From: CAYFJO01 sp964343305
GTDB taxonomy: Bacteria; Planctomycetota; Planctomycetia; Pirellulales; Pirellulaceae
Assembly: GCA_964343305.1 (NCBI GenBank)
Contig: CAYFJO010000587.1
Span: 1 to 6,219, forward strand
Length of the DNA: 6,219 nt
Direction: 5' to 3'
The notes beneath the pieces are model-generated. The model made no database searches. It was given only the letters and a program-made list of their open reading frames with translations, and was not told the DNA's origin. Below are positions 1 to 6,124 of the stretch, in pieces. Every line of letters starts with the position of its first letter. The stretch's first letter is position 1. A program made the position numbers and the translations under genes.

Positions 1-1818
1 GCGGATGCTGATTTGAGTCCTGTCGGATTCGCATCCGAATGGCACTGCGAGCGCCGGAATCGGCCCAATCGAACGAACCGCCGCGAATCATCACGCGGCC
101 GTCTCGCATCTCGTTAAACGACTTCGGACCGGTTGGGTCGTTGACAGGCGACTCCTTGAAATAAAACTCGTGGTACCAATCAGCCACATATTCCCACACG
201 TTGCCGTGCATGTCATACAGGCCGAAGGCGTTCGGTTTCTTCTGCCCGACGGGGATCGGGTGTGGCGTCTTCTTGCGGTCCCAGGACGCCCACGCAAACT
301 CGCTGGCCACCTTCTCATACTCGTCGTAGTCGTCGGCGAAGTACCACAACGTATTGGTTCCGGCGCGGCAGGCGTACTCCCACTGAGCCTCGGTTGGCAC
401 GTGGTACTCGTGGCCTTCCTTCTTGCTGAGCCACTTGCAGAACTCTTTGCAGTCGCGCTGGCAGAGTTGCAGCACCGGATGATCATCGGCCTGTTTGTAG
501 AACGTCTCGCGCCACGTGCGGAGTTTGCGGTTGGCCGGCTGCCCGTAAGCCAACCCGCGCTCGGCTTCCGTCTTGTAGCCAGTCGCTTCGGCGAACTCGC
601 GGAACTGGGCGACGGTCACTTCGGTCGAGCCCATGTAGAACGGCTTGGTGATCCGCACGCGGTGCGACGGCAACTCGATCTTGCCGCCCGACAAGACGCT
701 TTGATACCACTTGCTCTCCTTGTTACTTTCAGCCGCCTCGCGCAACTTCTCTTCCGTCGTGCCCATCATGAACTCGCCTGGCGGGATCAACGTCAGCTTC
801 ATGCCGATGGAGTTTGTTTCTACGATCGGCTTGTTGTTCTGGTCGGCCCAATGTTGTTGGAGTTCCTTTGCCCGCTTGGCACTGAACGGCGCTTTGGCCA
901 CCTGTGAATCATTGGACGCGGCGCGCTGTGGCCGGTCTCCTGACCGAGCCACTGGTTTGACCGAAGGTCTCCCCGAGTCTTGCGGCGCGCCCTTCGTTTT
1001 GGAGACCTTACGGTCGGGCGTTTCGGCGGGGTCGGGAGACCCGCGCCGAGCAGCGGTTGCGTCATCAAGGTTGATCACCAGTCGGCAGCCAAAGTCTGAT
1101 ATGTACGCGGTGACGCCGTCGCCGTTGGCGGCCGGATAAAAGAAACGGCGGTAGGCGCTGCGGCAGTACTTGTCGTAGCGGAACCAGGAGCCGCCGCGGA
1201 GTGTGCGAAACCGACCCGATTCGGGGCCAGTCGGATCCTTCAGCGGCGACTTGGTGTAGTAGTCTTTGTCATAGAAGTCGCCACACCACTCCCAGTTCCC
1301 GCCGTGCATGTCATAAAGTCCGAAGGCATTTGGCTTCTTCTTGCCGACGTCGTGGTAGTGCACGCCCTTGGCTGGTGTGCCATCGGGAAACGTTCTGCCG
1401 CCGCCAGGCCAGATCATGTTGCCTGCATAAAAGGCATACTCGCCCATCTTCGAAACATCATCGCCAAAGTAGAACTCCGTCGTGCTGCCGGCGCGACAAG
1501 CGTATTCCCACTGGGCTTCTGTTGGTAAAGCGAATCCATGGTCGGGCGCATTTTTCTTCAGCGTCGCGATCAATTCTTGACAGTCGTCCCAGCTCACGTC
1601 GCGCATGGATTTGTTAGGGCCGACCGCATCGTCATGTTCGCCAGTCATACTTTCCCAAAACTTGAAGCGATCGTCTTTTCCCATGACCGCCGCCCACTGA
1701 GCGGTCGTCACCTCGTTCTTTGCCATGTAGAACGGTTTCGAAATCACAACGCGATGAACGGGCGTCTCGTCGCCGAATCCTTTGCTCGACCCCATCAGAA
1801 ACGAACCAGGCGGGATCA
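1..1818 (-). CDS. Tandem SUMF1/FGE-sulfatase domain protein, open at both ends (type B domain, linker, type A domain)
   Basis: From 1816 down to 2 this strand has 605 codons and no stop. It enters from the assembly gap and leaves at the window edge. Residues 1-250 form a type B SUMF1 domain: IPPGSFLMG at 1-9, EVTTAQW at 35-41, LPTEAQWEYACRAG at 97-110, NAFGLYDMHGGNWEW at 163-177, RGGSW at 207-211, GCRLVINL at 243-250. Residues 251-305 are a linker rich in P, R, K, S and D, translated from hairpin repeats. Residues 306-332 repeat the preamble that elsewhere follows the signal peptide (VAKAPF, then HWADQ). Residues 333-605 form a type A domain: TNSIGM, PPGEFMMG, STEVTVAQF, YKTEAERGL, PTEAQWEYACRAG, YDMHGNVWEY, MIRGGSF. 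It stops a few residues short of the usual GFR end. True FGE enzymes need two cysteines after RGG. The first domain keeps only the second (C218) and the last keeps neither, so formylglycine synthesis is unlikely. Probably secreted and continuous with the gene starting at 2673. Substrate or partner unknown. Confidence 0.85.
918..1045. repeat. Cluster of hairpin-forming inverted repeats inside the coding frame
   Basis: Three inverted repeats sharing the core GGTCTCC/GGAGACC lie side by side. Hairpin 1 (928-952) has arms GTGGC-GGTC and GACC-GCCAC around a TCCT loop. Hairpin 2 pairs 959-972 (GACCGAAGGTCTCC) with 1001-1015, with one bulged A at 1010; its 28-base loop contains the 8-base palindrome GGCGCGCC at 984-991. 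Hairpin 3 (1029-1042) is GGGTC-GGGA-GACCC. The 9-mer GCGGCGCGC occurs at 918-926 and again at 982-990. Shared cores and compact spacing suggest a dispersed REP- or MITE-like element; from memory, similar sequences occur between genes in planctomycetes, which I cannot verify here. On the minus strand the cluster has no stop and encodes the linker between two SUMF1 domains. Confidence 0.8.
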
Positions 1819-1918
1819 NNNNNNNNNNNNNNNNNNNNNNNNNNNNNNNNNNNNNNNNNNNNNNNNNNNNNNNNNNNNNNNNNNNNNNNNNNNNNNNNNN
1901 NNNNNNNNNNNNNNNNNN
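1819..1918. other. Assembly gap (100 N placeholder)
   Basis: Exactly 100 N, the conventional length for a gap of unknown size. The minus-strand coding frames on the two sides do not match across 100 bases; one continuous gene needs a real length of 2 modulo 3. Aligning both sides to the complete paralogue at 5066-3048 places the last residue before the gap at its V251 and the first complete codon after the gap at its V400. About 146 codons plus two split-codon bases, roughly 440 bp, would then be missing. Highly similar tandem domains nearby are a likely cause of the break. Confidence 0.95.
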
Positions 1919-2673
1919 GCAACGCGGCTCGGCCGGTCGTGTTTTCCTTGTTTGCCGTCCGACACGAACATGTATTCGTGCCCGACGCGATCAAAATCTT
2001 CAAAGTTGCCGAAACTCCAAGCGGTGGTGGTTCCCGCGCGGCAGGCGTATTCCCACTCGGCCTCGGTCGGCAGACAGTATTCGACGCCCTCTTTCTCGCT
2101 CAGCCACTTGCAGAACGCCACGCAGTCGTTCCAGCAGAGATGAAGCACCGGCTCGTCGTCTTTCTGTTGCAGCTTGATCCAGACCATCGGCTTTCGCCAA
2201 GTGCAGATCGGGCGACGACCTTGATAGGGCACACCGGCGTTGAGTCCTTGTTCCGCTTCCGTCTTGTAGCCAGACTCTTCGCAAAACTGCCGATATTGCC
2301 CGACGGTCACTTCGGTCGCACCCAGAAAATACGGTTTGGTGATTCTGACACGGTGCCCTGGCATCATCAACATCTCCCATGTGGCGGCACGCGCAGGGGC
2401 CATCCCTCGCTTCTTCGCAAGTTCGATGACCTTGTCGAATTGCTCCTCGGTGCGGCCCATCGTGAATTCGCCTGGCGGGATCAGTTGTAGTTGCATCCCG
2501 ATCGAATTGGTGTGAACCGACGGCTTGCTGATGTGCTTGGCCCATTGCTGTTGAAATTCGCTTGCTTGCTTGGCGTTGAATGGCGCCTTTGCCAGCGGTG
2601 GCGTGTCGTCGGCAATAGTTGACGTAGACAAAGTTAGGGCGACGAGAAACATTGAACGCGATATTCGATCCAT
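1919..2673 (-). CDS. Secreted SUMF1/FGE-sulfatase domain protein, N-terminal part (cut by gap)
   Basis: 251 visible residues from ATG at 2673. Residues 1-21 look like a Sec signal peptide: a short charged start with R3 and R6, a hydrophobic stretch MFLVALTLSTSTIA, and likely cleavage before DD. The preamble APFNAKQASEFQQQWAKH (31-48) is followed by a type A SUMF1 domain: TNSIGM (55-60), IPPGEFTMG (65-73), an insert of about 30 residues rich in E and K, HRVRITKPYFLG, ATEVTVGQY (109-117), YKTEAEQGL and LPTEAEWEYACRAG (201-214). It ends at 'DRPSRV' where the gap begins; the catalytic region after RGG is not visible. The start is supported by GGAG at 2686-2683, nine bases before ATG. It aligns well along the first 251 residues with the complete protein at 5066-3048, so the two are paralogues by duplication. 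It probably continues into the frame at 1816-1. Function unknown; exported binding or scaffold role is a guess. Confidence 0.88.
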
Positions 2674-2682
2674 GGTTGCCTT

Positions 2683-2690
2683 CTCCTTTT
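2683..2690 (-). promoter_or_regulatory. Ribosome binding site for the SUMF1 gene starting at 2673
   Basis: The minus strand reads AAAAGGAG here, a strong Shine-Dalgarno match nine bases before the ATG at 2673. It supports that start, which also begins a good signal peptide. Confidence 0.75.
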
Positions 2691-2691
2691 A

Positions 2692-2966
2692 CTACACGGA
2701 CTTCACACAACGAAAACCGATCGCCGAACCGAGTAGCGGCGGGCGGGCGTGGCACTTGCTACACTCGAAGAACTCGGACTTGCGAGCCATGCACCGGCCC
2801 TTGCGGGACAGACAAGCAGGTAGACCTTGTCGTCCTGCTTTGCGGGGCTCGGTTGTTTTGGGCCAAGCGCTTCGGTGGCCCCGTGGCTTGCAACGACGAC
2901 AAAAACAAGTAGAGCCACGATCACGGCATTCCGGCGTGACTTGGCACTTACCCAAACGCGGCTCAA
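2692..2966 (-). pseudogene. Possible remains of a small secreted protein with a SUMF1-like tail, split over two frames
   Basis: This gene-poor stretch shows protein-like signals in two minus-strand frames. In the frame from 2966 (TTG) to 2703, a charged KSRRN is followed by a long hydrophobic run (IVALLVFVVVASHGA), as in a signal peptide, then by 'KQDDKVYLLV'; after that it turns into unconvincing S- and A-rich sequence. A second frame, open from an ATG at 3051 to a stop at 2694-2692, ends with FECSKCHARPP and then GSAIGFRCVKSV, which resembles the usual 'IGFRCV' end of SUMF1 domains. One indel around 2800-2830 would join the two halves. Its ATG overlaps the stop of the upstream gene (ATGA), but the N-terminal part of that frame is read from repeat DNA and looks spurious. 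Could be a decayed gene, a sequencing indel, or chance. Confidence 0.35.
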
Positions 2967-2969
2967 TCA

Positions 2970-3040
2970 CCCACCCAGGGTGGCGCGACCCAACTTCGTC
3001 GCGTCGCTTACCCCGGGCTATGTTGTTAAACGCCTTCACT
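2970..3040. repeat. Hairpin-forming intergenic repeat downstream of the 672-residue SUMF1 gene
   Basis: Nested inverted repeats: GGGT (2978-2981) can pair with ACCC (3010-3013), and CGCGAC (2984-2989) with GTCGCG (2998-3003) around an 8-base loop. The block also contains the near-palindrome ACCCAGGGT (2973-2981) and the palindrome CCCGGG (3012-3017). The layout (ACCCAGGGT, GCGCGACC, GTCGCG, then CCCGGGCTATG and TTAAACGCC) recalls a dispersed planctomycete intergenic repeat; this rests on memory, not a search. Since it lies 8-78 bases past the gene's stop, it could also act as an mRNA 3'-end structure. No U-run follows, so it is not a classic terminator. Confidence 0.5.
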
Positions 3041-3047
3041 GTAAAGA

Positions 3048-5066
3048 TCATGGTTTCACTCTTAAGTTTGGTTTTGCGACGGCAGATGGCAAATTGATCA
3101 CCAGCCGGGCACCGGTGAGTAGCGTGCGGTCGTCGTCCGGAACGTCGGGATAGATAAAAAGGCGGAAGGCCGATCGGGCGAAGCGACCGTAGCTCTTGAC
3201 CGCTCCGCCGCGCAGTACTTTGAGCGCGCCGTCAGCGGGCCCTGGCGGGTCCACAACGGGCGAGCTACGGTAATAGTCTTTGTCCCACCAGTCCTGGCAC
3301 CATTCCCAGGCGTTGCCGTGCATGTCGTGAATGCCCCACGCGTTTGGCTTGCGGCCGCCGACAGTCAAATCGGGCCAGTTTCGGTCTCTGGGATGTGGCG
3401 CCTCGATCGCAGTAACCCATGCATAGTCGCCGAGCAGGGCCGGATCGTCGCCAAAGCAGTATTCGGTTATGCTGCCGGCGCGACAGGCGTATTCCCACTG
3501 CGCCTCGGATGGCAGCGCGAAGTCGTCGCCGAATTCGCCAGAATTTGGGCCGCCTTGCTCTGCATCCAAAGTCTGACGACTTCGGCTACGGCGCATTTTC
3601 TTCTCCAGCACCGCGATGTAGTCCTGCCAATCGTTCCAACTTACCCTGAACATGGGTTTGTTCAGCCCAACCCACTCTTTCCTCAGATTGGCCGCTGTTT
3701 TCGCGCCCCAGCGGGCTTTGTGATTTCCCTTGCCCATGACCGCATCCCACTGACCTTGGGTCACTTCGTACTTGCCGATGTAAAACGGCCGGGTGATCGT
3801 GACCTGATGCACCGGCCTCTCGTATCGACCGCCCTTCAGCGAACCCATCAAGAACGAGCCGGCCGGCACTAGGACGAACTGCATGCTGACGTCTTCGCCC
3901 AGTTTGATCTTCAACTCCTTGGGGCGGTCTTTGGTCACGGCGGATGCCTGCGCGGCAACCGGATCGGTGGGGGCCTTGTTCTCGCCCACGATCCGCATGT
4001 TGGGTTCCTCGGCTGGTTCGGCGCCTTTGATCCCCTTGACATGCATCGCCACGCGGAATCCGACGTGGTCGTGCTGGTTGGAACCCTGGTGGATGCGGAT
4101 GCGCATGTCGCTGCGGGCCCAGTAGCGGGAGACGTTGAACGCGCCGCCGCGAACCCAGCGGCGGGTGATCTTGTGTTCGTTCTGTGTCGGCGGACCGGTC
4201 GGGTCGTTCAGCGGGCTCTCCAGGTAGAAATACCAATGATGCCAGTCGGCGACCCACTCGCAGAGGTTGCCGTGCATGTCGAACAGGCCGAAAGCGTTTG
4301 GCTTCTTCTGCCCGACCGCGATCGGACGCGTCCCGCTCTTCCACGACATGTTTGCGTACTGCGACGCCACCTGTTTGTACGCATCTGGGTCGCCGAAGTG
4401 CCACATAGTCGTGGTCCCGGCGCGGCAGGCAAATTCCCACTGGGCGTCGGTCGGCAGGGAGTAAACGTGTCCCTCGCTTGCCTCTTGTTTGCTGAGCCAA
4501 TCGCAGAACGCCATGCAGTCTTTCCAACCAACCTGCAACACGGGGTGGTCATCCGGCTGTTGATAGAAAGTCTTCTGCCAGGTGCGAATCGGTCGCTCGC
4601 CCTTGTAGGGCTTTTCGTAAACCAGCCCGCGTTCCGCGTCGGTCTTGTAGCCCGACTGTTCGATGAATTGCCGAAACTGGCCGACCGTCACTTCGTGGGC
4701 GCCCATGTAAAACGGTTTGTTGAGTCGCACGCGGTGACCTGGCAGATTGATGACAGGACCAATGCCTTTGCCCAGCACCCTGTCCCAATAGCCATCGCTG
4801 GCTAACATGTTCTTGCGAAGCTCATCGATCGCGGCCGCGTCCTTGATCCCCATCATGAACTCGCCTGGCGGCAGCAGCACCATCTTCATGCCGATCGAGT
4901 TGGTGAAAGTCATCTCCTTGCCGGCGTGCTTTGCCCACTGTTGTTGAAACTCCTTGGCTTGTGCAGCATCAAACGGGGCGATCGCCAACGGCGGATGGTC
5001 GCCGCCAAATGTGGACGTTGAGAAAGTAACCACGGCCACGATCATGGCGCATGATGTTCGAATCAT
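3048..5066 (-). CDS. Secreted protein with two different tandem SUMF1/FGE-sulfatase domains (672 aa, complete)
   Basis: ATG at 5066 gives a probable signal peptide (residues 1-22: R3, then hydrophobic MIVAVVTFSTSTFGG). The ribosome site is weak (AAGAAGAGA about 8-16 bases upstream); M8 is a possible later start. After the preamble APFDAAQAKEFQQQWAKH (30-47) comes a type A domain (about 55-343): TNSIGM, LPPGEFMMG (65-73), a helical-looking insert (74-105), HEVTVGQF (124-131), PTDAQWEFACRAG (205-217), FDMHGNLCEW (262-271), RGGAF (306-310), HVGFRVAM. A hydrophilic linker (344-388) leads to a type B domain (about 389-658): VPAGSFLMG (400-408), YEVTQGQW, LPSEAQWEYACRAG (518-531), HDMHGNAWEW (580-589), RGGAV (619-623), GARLVINL. 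At the positions of the two FGE catalytic cysteines there are V312 and A317 in the first domain, S625 and A630 in the second, so the copper-dependent oxidase chemistry is not expected. It starts 77 bases after the arsM stop, same strand. Likely exported to the periplasm or surface; role unknown. Confidence 0.92.
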   Translation of the reverse strand: MIRTSCAMIVAVVTFSTSTFGGDHPPLAIAPFDAAQAKEFQQQWAKHAGKEMTFTNSIGMKMVLLPPGEFMMGIKDAAAIDELRKNMLASDGYWDRVLGKGIGPVINLPGHRVRLNKPFYMGAHEVTVGQFRQFIEQSGYKTDAERGLVYEKPYKGERPIRTWQKTFYQQPDDHPVLQVGWKDCMAFCDWLSKQEASEGHVYSLPTDAQWEFACRAGTTTMWHFGDPDAYKQVASQYANMSWKSGTRPIAVGQKKPNAFGLFDMHGNLCEWVADWHHWYFYLESPLNDPTGPPTQNEHKITRRWVRGGAFNVSRYWARSDMRIRIHQGSNQHDHVGFRVAMHVKGIKGAEPAEEPNMRIVGENKAPTDPVAAQASAVTKDRPKELKIKLGEDVSMQFVLVPAGSFLMGSLKGGRYERPVHQVTITRPFYIGKYEVTQGQWDAVMGKGNHKARWGAKTAANLRKEWVGLNKPMFRVSWNDWQDYIAVLEKKMRRSRSRQTLDAEQGGPNSGEFGDDFALPSEAQWEYACRAGSITEYCFGDDPALLGDYAWVTAIEAPHPRDRNWPDLTVGGRKPNAWGIHDMHGNAWEWCQDWWDKDYYRSSPVVDPPGPADGALKVLRGGAVKSYGRFARSAFRLFIYPDVPDDDRTLLTGARLVINLPSAVAKPNLRVKP

Positions 5067-5123
5067 GGTTGATGTCTCTTCTTGTCGGCGTTGTCTGTTG
5101 CCGAGGACGCAAGACTTCGGGCC

Positions 5124-5141
5124 TGAACTCTGGCGAGTTCA
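5124..5141 (-). terminator. Hairpin immediately after the arsM stop (possible terminator or processing site)
   Basis: Perfect 7-bp inverted repeat: TGAACTC (5124-5130) and GAGTTCA (5135-5141) around a 4-base loop. It begins one base past the arsM stop codon (5145-5143). On the minus strand it is followed by GGCCCGAAG rather than a T-run, so it does not meet the intrinsic terminator model. It could be a weak terminator, an mRNA-stabilising end for arsR-arsM, or part of a repeat. No clear promoter is visible between it and the next gene's start at 5066. Confidence 0.45.
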
Positions 5142-5142
5142 A

Positions 5143-6015
5143 CTACGTTGGTTTCAGTGCAAACACGCGGACGCTGGCCGCGTACTGGTTGATGTCGAAT
5201 CGCGCAAGCCACTCCGCGAGTCCCTCGTGTACGCTGAGTTGGCCGGCAGCCGAGTCACAGCAGGTTGACGGCTCGCAGCAGTTCGGTGTCTCCGCCAGCT
5301 TCGCGAAAGTATTCAGATCCTTGCCGCTGTCGATGATCTGAACCGCATCAAAGCCTCCCGCCGTGAGGGCGATTTCGTAATCATCGATCAACATCGCTCC
5401 CGCAACGCAGCCGACATACGCGCCGAAATCGGCGGCCAACTCCGGCGGCAGTTCTTGCTTCAACGCCAGGTCACTAACCGCCAGCCGTCCGCCTGGTTTT
5501 AGAACGCGGGAGATTTCTGCAAACGCTCTTGCTTTATCAGGCACGAGATTCAGCACGCAATTGCTGATCACGCAATCGACCGAATCGTCGTCAAGCGGCA
5601 TCGATTCAATTTCGGCCAAATGAAACTCGACGTTGGTCAGACCCGCTTTCGCGGCGTTGCGCTGTGCACGCTTGACCATGTCCTCGGTCATGTCGATGCC
5701 AATCGCCTTGCCGCTCGGTCCGACCTTTTGCGCGGCGAGAAACACGTCGAGTCCAGCACCGGCACCAAGATCGACGACCACTTCACCTGCTTTCAAACTG
5801 GCCATCGCGGTCGGGTTGCCACACGAGACGCCCAGGTTCGCTTCGGCCGGAATGCTGGCCAACTCCTCGGCCGAATAGCCGAACGCCTCGGCGACCTGCT
5901 GAGCCGCCGGTTGATCGTTACTTACACGAGTGCGAGCCAGCGCGGCATATCGATCCTTGACGACTTCCTTGACTTCCGCATCCGAAGCCTCTGGGACTGT
6001 CGTGTTCTTTTGCAT
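5143..6015 (-). CDS. arsM: Arsenite S-adenosylmethionine methyltransferase ArsM
   Basis: A 290-residue cytosolic class I methyltransferase that moves methyl groups from S-adenosylmethionine to As(III), giving methylated and partly volatile arsenicals. The SAM-binding loop is VVDLGAGAGLD (80-90), with the acidic residue D108 in GIDMTEDMV; PLDDDSVDCVISNCVLNLVPD-type sequence (140-160) and LKPGGRLAVSDL (172-183) complete the fold. Arsenic-binding cysteines expected for ArsM are present: C65 in SCGNP, C203 in VGCVAGA, and a CCEPSTCC cluster at 246-253. The spacing C203-C253 equals the C174-C224 spacing of the algal enzyme CmArsM. The end, INQYAASVRVFALKP, is typical of bacterial ArsM, as is the length. 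The frame is open upstream to an ATG at 6099, but ATG at 6015 is preferred because GAGGAA lies seven bases before it and homology begins there. Located 109 bases after arsR, almost certainly co-transcribed and de-repressed by As(III). Confidence 0.96.
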   Translation of the reverse strand: MQKNTTVPEASDAEVKEVVKDRYAALARTRVSNDQPAAQQVAEAFGYSAEELASIPAEANLGVSCGNPTAMASLKAGEVVVDLGAGAGLDVFLAAQKVGPSGKAIGIDMTEDMVKRAQRNAAKAGLTNVEFHLAEIESMPLDDDSVDCVISNCVLNLVPDKARAFAEISRVLKPGGRLAVSDLALKQELPPELAADFGAYVGCVAGAMLIDDYEIALTAGGFDAVQIIDSGKDLNTFAKLAETPNCCEPSTCCDSAAGQLSVHEGLAEWLARFDINQYAASVRVFALKPT

Positions 6016-6020
6016 TTGAT

Positions 6021-6026
6021 TTCCTC
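6021..6026 (-). promoter_or_regulatory. Ribosome binding site that decides the arsM start
   Basis: The minus strand reads GAGGAA, with GAGG ending seven bases before the ATG at 6015. The upstream in-frame ATG at 6099 would add 28 residues with no resemblance to ArsM proteins. Confidence 0.75.
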
Positions 6027-6037
6027 GTTTCAGGGTC

Positions 6038-6060
6038 GTCATCTCGCTCCGCGAGACGGC
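6038..6060. repeat. Inverted repeat between arsR and arsM
   Basis: TCTCGC (6042-6047) and GCGAGA (6051-6056) form a perfect 6-bp stem with a 3-base loop; beyond one A-C mismatch, two more Watson-Crick pairs and a G-T pair extend it to 6038 and 6060. It lies 12 bases above the arsM ribosome site, inside the 109-base arsR-arsM spacer. It may be a dispersed intergenic repeat unit, or an mRNA structure that tunes arsM translation or protects the downstream message. I see no bipartite ArsR operator here; the operator should lie before arsR, outside the window. Confidence 0.6.
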
Positions 6061-6124
6061 TACTGCATATTTCGGATCGCCTGGAAAGGAGCGGCACACA
6101 GGAGCACGCTTCTAGGTTTTCGCG

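Noticed and set aside
918..1045. CRISPR array
   Set aside because: The repeats are a few unequal inverted repeats with different spacings, not identical direct repeats with regular unique spacers.
170..1139. Long plus-strand open frames at 170-907 and 711-1139
   Set aside because: They are antisense to the continuous SUMF1 frame, have no family motifs and look like composition-driven shadows in high-G+C DNA.
3318..4805. Plus-strand frames at 3318-3872 and 4041-4805 and the minus-strand frame at 3586-4527
   Set aside because: All overlap the 672-residue SUMF1 gene, whose domain motifs fix the real frame; the alternatives are R-, H- and P-rich with no recognisable domain.
1..5066. Diversity-generating retroelement target
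   Set aside because: SUMF1 folds are common targets of these systems, but there is no reverse transcriptase, no template repeat and no adenine-biased variable stretch at the visible C-terminus.
1..5066. Ergothioneine/ovothiol/selenoneine-type sulfoxide synthase (EgtB, OvoA, SenA)
   Set aside because: These also carry an FGE-like domain but need a DinB-like domain with an HX3HXE iron motif; none is visible, and these proteins have signal peptides.
6016..6099. Upstream ATG at 6099 as the arsM start
   Set aside because: It would translate the hairpin repeat into 28 residues unlike any ArsM, while ATG at 6015 has a good ribosome site and matches the family's N-terminus.
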